DNA from: Adineta ricciae
Taxonomy: Eukaryota; Rotifera; Eurotatoria; Adinetida; Adinetidae
Length of the DNA: 64,000 bases
Direction of reading: 5' to 3'
NCBI GenBank assembly: GCA_905250025.1
Contig: CAJNOJ010000053.1
Location: 372,001-436,000 of the forward strand
Made by a program: the position numbers and the translations under genes
Notes under the pieces: model-generated
What the model was told of the DNA's origin: nothing
Database searches by the model: none
What the model saw: the letters and a program-made list of their open reading frames with translations, nothing else
Shown here: positions 1-11,381 of the stretch, one piece after another
Position numbering within the stretch: position 1 is the stretch's first letter
Layout: every line of letters starts with the position of its first letter

Positions 1-40
1 TTAGAAGATAATTTCGATGAAAAACGACATTAGAGATTGA

Positions 41-1606
41 CTAAACATGACCAAAGAATTGTTTTCTCGTAGTAGTTTCGATCAAATGTGTGATCATATA
101 AGGAATTCACGTGAATTACTATTCGGTTTGTTTCACTTCGATGTAAGACTAGTTGCAACTCTCGAGAGATCATTATGATTCTTGTTGAGTGTGTAGAAAG
201 TGCTCGGTAGTGATGAACAACAGATTATGTTTTATTTAGGTTATTCAAATCTTCTATCCATTCTCTCAACAGCTCTATCCTAATGAATTTCCTGGCCTAG
301 ATCCAAAGGACTGTCCACGTGACATTTCAAAACATAAGTGAGTAGACTTGACTTATCGTTGTCTTATGTTATCGATAAATACTTTCAGCCGCTCACGAAA
401 GACTATTGCCGGGTGAGATATGATGAATGAGGAATGGAATGTTCTAAGACTTGAGCTTGTCTGGATTTGCACTTCTATATCTTATCCTTTGGTTTTTCTA
501 CTGATAATATTGATAATTACATTTTGAACGTAAACACGAAATTTAATTTGTTTTCTTTCAATATTTCAGAGCTTTAGCAGTTCGATGTAACAATGCACCA
601 CATCCAGATAGATATGGACATTATCGGGAAGTGTCTATTGTGCAAATAAAACATCATTGGTGGTGGAAGGTAAGCCAGAAGATGTGTTTTGTGATTTTTC
701 ATTTGTGCTGAATTACACGTAATGGCAGTTTTCGTTGTGGAGAAAAGAAATAAGCCATAAGCCTGGAAATTTGTTTGTCTTTCTAGCTTAATTATGTACA
801 TAATTCCATTGACATCCTACAAAATCGTTCTGATTATTTATTGTTACTTCTTGAAGAAGATTTCTATTTATCACCCGATGCACTCGTCTTTCTCAGGAAA
901 ATGGAAAATGAAAAAGAGCGGTAAGTGACACACTGGAGATCACGCAATTCCCTATACTTTTCTTTAGACTATGTCCAACGTGTTCCTTCTACACATTAGG
1001 AAATCTTGAAAAGTCAGGCAAACAGTTCGGACGGCTCGGTTCGAAAGTAAGTCGCATCGCGTTTGTATCTTTACATACAAACTTCTCTCAAGGTATCGGT
1101 GGCGTATTGGCATGCAAGATTTAATCTTGGTATGACAATATCTCATCAAGTGTGGACATTACTTGTTAAATACGCGGAGGAATTCTGTACAATTGATGAA
1201 TATAACTGGGATTGGTCACTCGTTTATCTGGCGCAGAAGCATTTCCATTTCCCACGTGTCATGTGGTCCAGTGCAACGCGTGTCGTTCATCTCGGATCGT
1301 GGTATTTTAATAAATTTCATTCAAACGAATCGATCATTTCTTTATGTTTTTAGCGGTACTCATCATAAAAAGTTCTGTTCCAATGTCTCAGATATTGCTC
1401 GATGGAAAGATACAGAAACATTCTATCGAACTAATCGGAAGTATTTATTTCCTACAACGACACTTTCTCTCCATACAAAACACGAAAATAAGCGTCTACT
1501 TAAACAACTGAATGGTGGCTGGTCAGATTTACGAGATCGACAGTTATGTCTTTCGTTTGCCTTCAAAGATGCTAAGAATTTATCGTCGATTGACGTAGAA
1601 CCTTAA
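41..1606 (+). CDS. MGAT2: MGAT2-like N-acetylglucosaminyltransferase II, 5' truncated by window edge
   Basis: Golgi enzyme that adds beta-1,2-GlcNAc to the alpha-1,6 mannose arm of N-glycans. Exons read as about 41-142 (least certain), 240-337, 570-669, 787-920, 968-1046, 1093-1298 and 1354-1606; from 240 onward all phases agree and the frame closes at TAA. Visible family motifs are IFYPFSQQLYPNEFPG, DCPRD, GHYRE, KHHWWWKL, the metal-binding acidic motif LLLLEED, the stretch YNWDWSLVYL and GTHHKKFC. These match the C-terminal catalytic half of animal MGAT2. The cytoplasmic tail, membrane anchor and first part of the catalytic domain lie upstream of the window. The family assignment is secure; the first listed exon is a guess based on an open frame ending in a phase-0 donor, and a possible counterpart of the FSHD region. 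Confidence 0.9.
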
Positions 1607-2346
1607 TCGGATTCTTTCCGGACAAAAGCCAAAATGGTGAATCTCAATAGTTAAATAAATTCTTGTTTTCTTTTCTAATACGATTCTTATTCTTTCGTTA
1701 AGACAAACAATATTCAATAGATATACTAGCATTGTTGTTTTCGCTAAAACTCGTCTATTGTTATGACAAACCTCATGAGCCAAATAAATGTTTTATTGTA
1801 TCGCCAATCGCAGAAAAATAAGATGTCGAGGCACAAGTAGTTCTCTCGGCTAAAAAAATGTTTGTGAAGGATTTCTAATGTTGTAAGTACAGGAACTTCA
1901 ATAGTTGATTGGGAAGTGCGTTAATAGAATCATTCTACGTCCTAACGAATAGGAAATAATCATTTTTGTTTCATTTCAGTTAATATTGATTTGTAAACAA
2001 TAAGAATAGTCACGGAGCGGTAAAAATCCTAATCACATGAATCTCTCGAGTCTTTGTCGGTTTACACAAAGAAAATTCGTTATGTAATATTAGAGCAGAA
2101 TTTCATATGGTTCATAGCTGATGACAATTACTCATTAATATATGTCATAATGCGATTAATGAGAAACAAATGTACAAGTTAAATAGTTACACCGATGATT
2201 TCGCCAATTGATAAGTTTCTTGCTGCGAAAATGCTACTGAACATCCTTATTGTAAAGTTAGATTAGTTTTCGAAAAAAAAAGTATTTCATTTAGAAAAAA
2301 CTATTTCAATGTTCAGTTCTTCGGAATTGAAATGTTCAGTAACTAT
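1607..2346. other. Intergenic, between convergent MGAT2 and ETHE1
   Basis: No credible coding potential. It holds the 3' UTR of MGAT2, with AATAAA at 1654-1659, and the 3' flank of ETHE1. AT-rich with scattered homopolymer runs. Confidence 0.6.
1654..1659 (+). promoter_or_regulatory. Poly(A) signal AATAAA of MGAT2
   Basis: Canonical hexamer 48 bases after the MGAT2 stop codon on the same strand. Position-based inference. Confidence 0.55.
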
Positions 2347-3411
2347 TTATGGTTCGGGTAATATACCACAAATCATGTTCGCAGGAACGGCTTTGTCTGA
2401 AATGGAAATCGAGATTTAAGTGAGCTTTCCCAGGTACACATTTACCTATTTGTAATGGATAGCTTAATTTAAGCTCCTTCATAATTCTATTAAATTCTTC
2501 ACGTGATTTCGTTAAGCGGGTATTGAAATTTTTTTCTTCTGCAATCGTTGAACTAGTTTGACCTAAAAAAAGCTAATAGACTATCATTTCTGGAGAAAAA
2601 CTCATTTCACCGGTATAATCATGACCAGGATAAACGATGAAATTATCAGGTAATGTGAATATCCGCTCATGTACTGCTTTGTACATTTTATTCGAGTCAC
2701 CTTGTTGAAAATCTGTTCGTCCACATCCTCGAATAAGAACGCAATCACCAGTAAAAACACTGGCACCTTCATGCCAAACATAAGTCATACAACCTGGAAA
2801 TGTAATACTCGTTTATTAATTTATCTATAATAAGTACACTCTATTTTTATAATCACCATTTGTGTGACCGGGCGTTGATCGGCATTCGAGTGCCAAACCA
2901 TCTTTTTTGTCACCGATGGTTATCACATCACCGTCTTCGATGAACACATCTGCTTTTGCCCCGCTAACTTTGCTTATAACACTCTGACATCCAGGTATCA
3001 ATGCTTTCAGTTTACCACTACCAGTAATATGATCGGCATGAACATGAGTATTAACTAAGATAGAACAAAAGTATTCTATAATATATTGATCTGATGCATA
3101 CTTGCATATCGTAAACGTAAACCGAGCTGTTTCAAAAGTTGAGCATCTCGCGCAACTGTTGTGATCACTGGATCAATAATAACGGCTTCTCGAGATTTTC
3201 CATCGGCGATGATATAAGTATATGTTGATGTAATTTGTTCAAAAAGCTGAATAAAGAACACCGATTCAGAAATACAAATCAGTTCATGTGTTTCTTTTTC
3301 TTCTACCTGGCGAACAAATGAACCATTGGACAATGCACGTTTGGTTTCGCTGAGGCATCGACCATGAGCGATGAAAGTTTTCAAAAAGCAACCAGAAGGA
3401 CGAGTAAACAT
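2347..3411 (-). CDS. ETHE1: ETHE1-like persulfide dioxygenase
   Basis: Mitochondrial Fe(II) enzyme of the metallo-beta-lactamase fold that oxidises glutathione persulfide in sulfide detoxification. Five exons read as 3102-3411, 2857-3054, 2611-2793, 2446-2562 and 2347-2396, with phase-1 introns throughout and a frame that closes on TAA. Visible are [10 protein letters not shown], the iron-binding NTHVHADH motif, [49 protein letters not shown] and the C-terminal [10 protein letters not shown]. All histidine and aspartate ligands expected of the family are present. The first 50 or so residues, rich in Arg, Ser and Lys with few acidic residues at the very start, look like a mitochondrial presequence. 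Start chosen as the first ATG in the open 5' exon. Confidence 0.93.
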
Positions 3412-3986
3412 CTGAAATCACTCATATACCACTGACAAACAACATTCGTAAATATATTTTCATCAGGTTTTTACGCATGTACTATTTTATATTTTCTTTC
3501 TCTTCGCCTTTTCTCCTATATAGAGCGGTACATTGACCTCCCGTAGACATACTCTTCTCGTAACTCGAACAACGCATAGGAGACTCAACGACGAGTACTG
3601 GTTATAGTCGCGAATGTGCACATCACGTAGTATATACTCGTTGCGAGCCGTAGACAGAGAACAAACGAACATGATCGACTTGCGCGCCAGTTATCGTCGC
3701 TAACGCTGCCGAGCGGTGGGGAGAAAAGAGACAAGCGCACAGCGCCAACCGAGAACGAGCGAACGAGCCGTCGCTGCAATGCCGACTCGTCGGTTGACGT
3801 CGTCATCGTCGTCGTGTTTCATTCAGTCCGTCATCATTCATTTCTCTTCTTTCCCTTCTTCCATCGAACGCAAACGAGCGAGCACACACACGCACATACG
3901 GTGTTTGTGCGTCTATCGTCTGTCTTTCGTCGTCAATCTCACTCCGCGTCGAACACTTATTCGCATAGCATACGTGTGAAACTAGA
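3412..3986. promoter_or_regulatory. Bidirectional intergenic region, ETHE1 / unknown gene
   Basis: About 575 bases separate two divergent start codons. The stretch around 3690-3960 is clearly less AT-rich than its surroundings, with many CG dinucleotides and TCGTC/CGAAC-like words, as expected of a shared promoter and 5' UTR. Open frames here run antisense to each other and I treat them as chance. Promoter role is inferred from geometry. Confidence 0.45.
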
Positions 3987-5537
3987 ATGGCTACTCCACC
4001 AAATCCTCAATCGTCAACGAAAGTCATTCGAATACAGGAAGATGAAAAAGTATTACTATTTCAATTACGCGAAATTTATGGTTAATTAACCTTTTTCTTG
4101 TTGAACAATGATTTCATTTCGACTTAATTGTTTCTCTTTTGATTAGGCAATGATTACAAGAAATACGGTGAATATATTAGACGTGAATCCAACGTGCCAT
4201 TGACAATCAAGAAAATTTATAAGCTGTTAGATGAACGCAAAGCTTATCGGCGAATTTCAGATTATTTTCACCGAGAACGGTAAATACGAATACCAATCTA
4301 TTCATCAATAATATTTGATTTGTCTGACAGAACAATTCAATTTTCTTCGGATTGTTCTATTTGAACGGAAATGAGATGTAATCGGAAGGAAATCAATTCT
4401 CGTACTTGATTTCTGAAGGTGTCAAACATTCTGCATGCACGCAGAGGTGTAATGCATCCGACTGGAATACCGATTGTTCTACATCTCTAAAGTGAGCAGA
4501 TGAATAAATCGATGACATAGCGTGTTTTTCTTTCTCTTTCCCATTGAGTAAATACTAAAACCAATCTTGTCTGTATACGGAAAGAGCTAGACGCGTTGAT
4601 AGGAATTACGAAGATTGAAAGTATAAATACACGAGCTTTTCCCTCATTTCAGTGCCGCCAAAAGAATAAAAGATCCTCGCTCGAATGGCACTGACGCGTT
4701 ATATGTGCGTTCATCTACTCGTGGTTTAACGCAAGTTCCCGAACAAATCTCTCTACCTAACTTAGATCATGAAATGGACGACGACGAAGACGGCGGTGGT
4801 GACGACGATGACATTGAGGGACTGAACAATAGCGTCGAAGAGAATCATACAGGTATGGACAATGATCAGCAGCAGCCGTCGAGCCCTACGATGACAAATG
4901 GAAGTGATGAGCATCATGAAATCAACCGTATAATGACTGATGATGATGATCAAATCCAACAAATTCGACACCCATCGATTGCTGCCGCTGCAAATCATAC
5001 GCGAAGACGACCAGTTTTATTTACGAATCATAAACGATCAATATCTTCATCGACAATCAACAATAGTACGGGTGACTTGTTTTCTGTACGTGCACATTTA
5101 CAAAAAGGTAAAGCAAACTTGACCAACACGTCATTTAGCTAAACTTTCTCTCTTATTGGTTAGCTTTACACGAACTCGATCGTGCACTTATCTCGAGAGA
5201 TAATCATCATATTGATAATGATGATCAACATCGATCGAATTTGACGAAAACTCATCTGTTAACTAACGGCCACCGTCATTCGAAACTAGATGATATCGTA
5301 CGAACTTTGTCGACTGTTGTTAATCAACAGCAAGAAAATACTCGTCTGATTATCGATGAATCATCCGTTCTATTAGTTGACGATGAGCAAAAACAGGCAA
5401 AAGACGATCAGTCGTCCGTGAGATTATCATCGACAACACAAGAATCGATTAAACTTGTTCTGGAACGCTTAAATGCTCTTGTCGATCGGGGTAATTTAAT
5501 TTATGATCGAGTAGAAAGTATTCTTTCTGAACTTTGA
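3987..5537 (+). CDS. Unknown protein with helical N-terminus and acidic middle
   Basis: Not recognised. Four exons, 3987-4080, 4147-4279, 4653-5107 and 5164-5537, join in frame (phases 1, 2, 1) from ATG to TGA. The product is about 351 residues. Residues 1-75 are mixed-charge and probably helical (YKKYGEYIRRE, YKLLDERKAYRRISDYFHRE). A very acidic segment follows (DDDEDGGGDDDDIEG, residues about 107-121), then a polar Ser/Asn/His-rich stretch. The C-terminal 100 residues are predicted helical and heptad-like (STTQESIKLVLERLNAL, residues about 319-335), suggesting a short coiled coil. No signal peptide or membrane segment. The shape suits a nuclear or scaffold protein, but that is inference. 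The consistent splice phases make it a real gene even though the function is unknown. Confidence 0.75.
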
Positions 5538-6109
5538 CATCTCGTCAAGTCTCTCTTTTTACATATAATATGATCATTCGAGAATTGTATATAGAAAAAC
5601 GAAACTAATATTTATTTAGTTTCTAATGTTTTTTTTTCCTCTCTCATATAAACTAACAAGATCAGTTTAAGACAACAAAAGGCACTATCGAACATCATCA
5701 CTTGATTATGACGATAGTGAAAATAATTCTGCGAGTGTGGTTGAGAAAGTGATTCGGATGGGTTCGAATGCGAGATGATTAGAAACGACGAAAAATATCT
5801 TCTCTATCTCCTCATCCAACACAATAATGACATATTCTATCCGTAAGTATCAAGTTCGGAAAAGTTCCTATGAAATATGCTATTCTATTTTGTAAGCATA
5901 CACGTCAATCTCAGTTATTCTTAGATTATCTTCCTATTTACTTTAGATATCTCGTCAAGAATAGTAGCTATTCCGCGAAAGGACAAATTCAGTCTAGATA
6001 CCACTAATACAGACATGTCTAATAATAACAGATTTCTAGAGAAAAACAACGAACAGAAAACGATTTGTTTTTTTTTATTTAAAAAAACTATTTCATCGGT
6101 ACGTGCATT
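5538..6109. other. Intergenic, convergent 3' flanks
   Basis: Lies between the stops of the acidic unknown gene and EIF2B1. AT-rich, with T- and A-runs near 5625 and 6065. No coding frame or RNA gene seen. Confidence 0.6.
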
Positions 6110-7120
6110 CTATATATAAAGTTTAATTAACTCATCACTAACAGCAGACGGTGTTAATGGGCCGAGATCTGTGAACAATAAAGTAATATACGCTGGCGGA
6201 GTGTAATCCACTAACGGATGTTCTGTAGCAAGATTAATTTCGCTTGAGCGCGCGATGGTGGATGATTTATATTTAAATTCATTGGGCAAATCACGATTGT
6301 TCAATGGATAGAATCGAACGAATTTGAACGATTCAACAGCAACGTACAATGGTTTGTTCATCTCTCGTGCTGCTATGGCGAGATTATACGTTCCGATTTT
6401 GTTGATAATGCCACCACTTTCCACGACGGCCTCCGCGCCCACTAGAACAAGAGTGACTTGTTCCATCATACATGCCACACTGGCATCTAGAATACAGATC
6501 GCCGGTATGCCGATAGCTTCTAATTCGTCTCGCATCTTCAGTCCGCTTTTGTCAGGTTCGGATTGAGTAACTAAAACTTTGAATCGAGCAAAATTCGATG
6601 CGTATTTCAAAAGAGCAAGAACGACACGCGAATACGAATGTGTGAGAATGACGCTTCCATCGACAATGAATTCTTGACTATGCTGGGAAATACGCTGTCG
6701 GGCTAATAGTGTTCGATTCAAGAATATTTGTCCACGTTCCATTAACTTTTGTCGGCATTCATCGATACCAAATGCATCGAAAACTGCTAATGTAATAAAG
6801 CGCAGAAATAATTCGCAACCGGATTTGACACTGGGTATGGAAGAATCTGTGTGAGTAATCAGTAGTTGCACAGCAGATTTTAATTCGACTGTTAATTCAC
6901 TCAATGTGCCAGCTGACGAGCGTTTGATAACATCGAGTAAAGTACGAATAGCTGTTGTAGCGACCGACGTTCTAAAATGTCAATTGAACAAATCAAAACT
7001 CCGTATGTTAAAATGAACTTTGTTTTACTCAGGTTCTTGTTCTCGAACAGATGTGAAGTAGCGAAGTATTGTCGCGTCGTGCATGTTTTGATTATTGCTC
7101 AAAGACGAATCGTTCGTCAT
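6110..7120 (-). CDS. EIF2B1: Translation initiation factor eIF2B subunit alpha
   Basis: Regulatory subunit of the eIF2B guanine-nucleotide exchange factor, which recycles eIF2-GDP and senses eIF2-alpha phosphorylation in the integrated stress response. Two exons, 7029-7120 and 6110-6971, join with a phase-2 intron and give 317 residues, close to the family's usual 305. Conserved blocks include GCELFLRFITLA, RGQIFLNRT, DGSVILTHSYSRVVL, VTQSEPDKSGLKM, VLVGAEAVVESGGIINKIGT, ESFKFVRFYPLN, VDYTPPAYITLLFTDLG and the C-terminal TPSAVSDELIKLYI. No lesions seen. The start codon lies only 20 bases from the start of the divergent gene on the other strand. Confidence 0.96.
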
Positions 7121-7140
7121 CTGAAATAGAGATAGAAAAG

Positions 7141-8472
7141 ATGATGCAATGCACGCAGCAGGTGACGTCATACGAACACATTTCATTAGAACTTTCTCGT
7201 CAAAGAAATACACTAGTCAATATCAACCATTCAGATCATGTGCAAAAAATGGAATCCAGTGTGTAACTTCGGATTGCTTGGTTGCAGTCGAAAGAAAAGA
7301 AAAAAATAAAGATTAATCTGTTTTCATTCCTTATCAGACAATACTGAGAACAGAATTTTATCATATCGCGAAGCTGTAGCATTTGTTTTACGGTTGTTAC
7401 CTAAAGCTAGGAAGATGAGAAACTATGAAACCTCAAGAACAAAACAGGTTGTCTTTGCCGATTATAAACCGGAATCGTCACCGAGATCAGAGACGAGCAA
7501 TGGAATACTACACACTTCCATAATTGTTGGTAAAATAGGTATTCTTACTTCGGCTCGTAAAAGTTCTCTACGATCAACAACCGATTCTCCAACTATTCAA
7601 CTAAGACGAGCATCGTTGAAGCCAAATAGTACGATTTCGAATGTGAAGCGACATAGTGTTACGCAGCCGATCGTTGGTGAGCGACGCGAGAAAGCTATCG
7701 CACCAAAAGAAGTGAACAAATCAATGGAACCTGAAGAGAAAGCAAAAGTAGTTCAACGGAAAAGTATATCAGGTGACCAGGAGTCTTTAAATGGAACGAT
7801 CATCTCAGAAGTCGGAACACTTGACAAAATCGATCAACTCATTAGAAAAGCTGAAAACGAAGATGTCAAAGAAAATCAAGAAACATTAAATCTGCTAACT
7901 AAAATAAAACAAAGTGCTAGTGCTGCATCAATAGGTCCTGTTCCGTTATCCCAACAAGTTTGTGTCTAAAGGTAAAATTAGAAAATCATCTGTCTAATTT
8001 CTTCTCTTTTCAGGCTTGTCGTTTTGAATTACCGTTTGATCTACGAACGCTTGAAAACTTAACGCCACTCGACTATTTGACAAAGTACTGTCGCCTGTCA
8101 TCACGTCGACAGTATCAATTTAAGCGTTTATTTCAAAAGTACCGAAATCGACGACATCTCTTCGAATCGTCAGATCTCTTCTTGTCGATGAGCGACATTC
8201 ACAAAGAAAGTTTTACACGTGCGAAATATACGGAACTTTGCCGATTGCTCGATCTAAAAACTCAAGAATATGAATTCACCTTCGAAACTTATGCCGGAAT
8301 TTTAGCATTCTGTGAACGAATGCTGTACAATACATCACCACACCATAGGATTTACGATGATGAGCAGTTAACCAAACAAACCATCGAAAAATGCGATTTC
8401 GACTGTTTAGATCGGAAACTAGATGGACTGAATATCAATGAACCCATGAAACGATTGTTAAATGCACTTTAA
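7141..8472 (+). CDS. Unknown basic protein, head-to-head with EIF2B1
   Basis: Not recognised. Exons 7141-7258, 7338-7957 and 8014-8472 join in frame (phase 1, then phase 0) to give 398 residues. The middle is basic and Ser/Thr-rich (RRASLKPNSTISNVKRHS) and likely disordered. The last exon encodes a well-packed helical region, residues about 247-398, with FELPFDLRTLENLTPLDYL, SSRRQYQFKRLFQKYRNRR and YELCRLL-like helices and a final NEPMKRLLNAL. No transmembrane or signal segment. The first intron has a weak GTGTGT donor, so the first exon is less certain than the other two; the open frame after the 7331-7337 acceptor needs an upstream start, which supports it. AATAAA follows at 8579-8584. Confidence 0.7.
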
Positions 8473-8578
8473 GAGTGAATAAGAGGCAAGCGATTACGTG
8501 CCATTAGATAGTTTCCTAAGTCAATAATCGACTGTTCGTATGTTAAGATGTAAATCTTCATTCTTCGCTTATCGGTCT

Positions 8579-8584
8579 AATAAA
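8579..8584 (+). promoter_or_regulatory. Poly(A) signal AATAAA of the basic unknown gene
   Basis: Canonical hexamer about 107 bases after the stop at 8472. Lies in the 303-base gap before the convergent WASP-like gene; nothing else is visible in that gap. Confidence 0.5.
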
Positions 8585-8775
8585 AACTTCTGAGAACGGA
8601 AATCGCAGTTTATGACTATTACGTAAGATGACAAGGTGAACTTCACTATAAACGAGAACACGCTTTGAATCTTATCAAATAAAACAGGAAGACAAAACAT
8701 TTGAAGTTTTTTTTTAAAATTTCGATACATAAAAAAGAACAGCAGTCATAGCGAATTATTCTCCATTGTGTCGCA

Positions 8776-10430
8776 CTAAGTCGATGAATCCTCATCCGGT
8801 GTTTGATCGGTTGTGGTATCCTTGTCACCCACTAATAGAAGACAAAATGATTCGTTCGAAATGTTTGTCAATGAGAAATGTCTTACTGATACCAATTCGT
8901 CGGACTTTGAGCATTTCTCGGATGTTCATCTGCAACGTATCACGCGGGTCAAGCTCGATATGGTCCGAAAATGGTGCGGCTGAAGTCTCTACCGGCTAAG
9001 AAATGCAAATGTGATTAGATGTGAAAGTAAACGACAATGTATACTTTTATAATTTTTGGAATTGAATTCGTGGCGTCATTTGAAATAGGTTTTGCTTCTA
9101 TTGAAGATGATGTATCCGCAGATACAATTGGAACATTTGTAAAAGGAAAGATTGGTGGAGGTGCAGGCGGCTGAACGGTCGGTGCCGTTCGTTGCACTTC
9201 AGTATTATGTTTTGGAACAGTCAAAGTAGGCCGTGGAGGAACCGGCGGTAGGTATGAAATGGGAGTTGCTTTCATAGTGCTATAATTTTCTGAAAATTGA
9301 AATCAAGTTTCGAATTATATTGCAAAACGCCTGTGCAAATCGTACTTGTGAAGAGTTCTTCCAAGATACCATTATTCGAATCAATATTCTCTCGAACGTA
9401 CGTTTGTTCTTCTTGGGATAAATTCATGCAAGCTAATACTTCTTCAAACAACTTTCTCTGCGCTTCATTTTTCACATAAGACTAAATTTTAAAAAAAAGG
9501 AAGTCGTTTTTCCACTGATAATCGAACTTATTTACATACTCCGTCAGGCCCAATATGTGCACCATGTACGAAACTAAAACAAAATACGTTTGTCCGAACT
9601 AAGTTTTCCTTCGACATACGTGGATGTAAGAGGGGCAGATATTACCGGTGATTTTCTTCCCTTGAATATCCAACTTTTAAATGTCGAACCGATTTGTTCT
9701 AAATCGAACAACAGTTCTGTATTACAGTGAGTGTTATTAGACAGACTAGATCATACCTGGCAATCGGTGAGTCGTTATGGATGATTTTTCTATTCGAGAA
9801 GAAAATCCTGTGTAGAAATAAACTTGAACATATTATTTTACTCTGTCGAGCATCCTGTTTCGCATGAAATTGATTGCAAAAGACCTCTGCATTAAATTGT
9901 TGAGCGAAATTAATGCCGACTTTGCATGTCTATATGAGTACAAAGAGAGAATAAACATTTAATGAATGAAACAGAAATGTTCATACCATGCCATCGAATG
10001 TATAGAAACCATCTACAATATATTTGAGACGTAAATCACTCGGTACAAATGCTTCATAAATCGATTCTTTCAGCTAAACGCAAACAAACAGAATATTTAC
10101 CAACCGCGCGATGAGAAAAACATGCTTTTCGTTACTTGAAGGTCATATAAACGAAAACAATAAATATGTTTTTCGTAATCTGTCACGAAGCATAGAATTC
10201 CACACGCTTGTTTCCTCCATCGATTTTGATTCTCATGTAAAATCTGAACCACAGCCGTTGCTAAATTCTAAACACGTGCACGTGGAATTTCGAGGAATCC
10301 AAATCTCTCCACGTACATCACATTGATTTCCGATGAGCTTGTTCAAACATTGAAGTTCATCCTGTGAGAGACAGTTCGTCTCACATTGATCGGATTTAAC
10401 CGGCTTGAACCTATGCGCTAAAATGTTCAT
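8776..10430 (-). CDS. WASP-family-like actin nucleation-promoting factor with atypical C-terminus
   Basis: WASP proteins relay Cdc42 signals to Arp2/3. About 11 exons. The WH1/EVH1 domain is clear: LSQDELQCLNKLIGNQC (exon near 10320-10430), NLATAVVQIL, ACGILCFVTDYEKHIYCFRLYDLQ-type core split over exons near 10130-10270, then DGFYTFDGM and TCKVGINFAQQFNAEVF (near 9880-9990). A CRIB-like motif FVHGAHIGPDG sits at 9545-9580 and the GBD continues through QRKLFEEVLACMNL and NNGILEELFTS. A short proline-rich exon (9050-9280: YLPPVPPRP, VQPPAPPP) follows. The last two exons encode MNIREMLKVRRIGI and an acidic-to-neutral tail ending DEDSST. I see no WH2 actin-binding motif and no acidic tryptophan. 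Estimated length about 370 residues versus about 500 in human WASP. Exons between 9640 and 9830 are uncertain. Confidence 0.8.
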
Positions 10431-11381
10431 AGTCAAATCTTAAAGCATATTTCATGATGATTTATTAACGAATTTGACAAGCACTGTTCTGATATGCCAC
10501 TTGCAGCAGCCAGTGAAATAAGTGGATTGTTTTATTTGTGAATCTTGAGAAGCGTTTGATTATAAGCAAAGTTAAGTGAAAATGTAGTACTCGTGAAAGC
10601 TCAACTAAACTAAACACTTTTAAGATGAGTAACAGCGAGATGTCACTAGTAATTCGATGAGATACTCAATACAGAAGAATCCTCGACGTGCTCCTTATGA
10701 AATATTTGTGTGAATTGACAGAATGTGTTCTCGATATCATTCGCTGAAAAGTCATTCTACTTTGTATGGCAGTTTAGATCTTCTAAAGAAACTCGTACAG
10801 TTATGTAATACCTCGTCAGGAAAAAATGGATGAAAAAGTATGACTGAAATATGAAAAATGCAGCAACTTTTTATACAGGAAAAGAGAACGTTGAGTCAAC
10901 ATCATGTCTCGCTCAAGTCGGCTGTCATGATTTCTCTCATGTCTTATGTTAAACATAGGTTTACTTGTATGGAGCACATGACTCAGCTTCTTGACAGTCT
11001 GAATATAGTCTTATTAGTATTCTGTGTAAATACTCGTAAATTTAATGGTCTCCATTAGAAGCAGAACAAAATACTGTTCTTGGAAAGTTGCTAAAGTTTA
11101 ATTCAGGTTCGTTGTTGTCTAACTTTAAAAGGGTGTTTTTGTAAATTTTGTTTTCAGTACATGCGAAACCAGAATTGGTGTTTACACAAAAGGATACGAT
11201 TGACAGAATTCCACTTTTTCATTTTTATCTAATTGAATAACATACTGAGAAAAAAAAACGAACAATATATATTAGTGCAAGAGAAGATAAATTTCACATA
11301 GAAATATCGTCTTGTTTCTTGGTGATTTTTTGTTTTAAAAGAAAGAATAAACTTTATATAATCATAAAAGAGATAGAACTG
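10431..11381. other. Intergenic between WASP-like gene and PRRC1
   Basis: About 950 bases containing the WASP-like 5' flank and the PRRC1 3' flank. Short open frames (for example 10858-11058) have no splice support, composition bias or recognisable motif. Nothing else seen. Confidence 0.5.

Noticed and set aside
1163-1350. Open frame reading through the last MGAT2 intron in another frame.
   Set aside because: The family sequence requires the 1299-1353 intron; the read-through frame has no similarity to MGAT2.
5755-5785. GGGTTCGAATGC, resembling a tRNA T-loop (GTTCGAATCC).
   Set aside because: No matching acceptor stem, D-arm A/B box or anticodon stem could be folded around it by eye.
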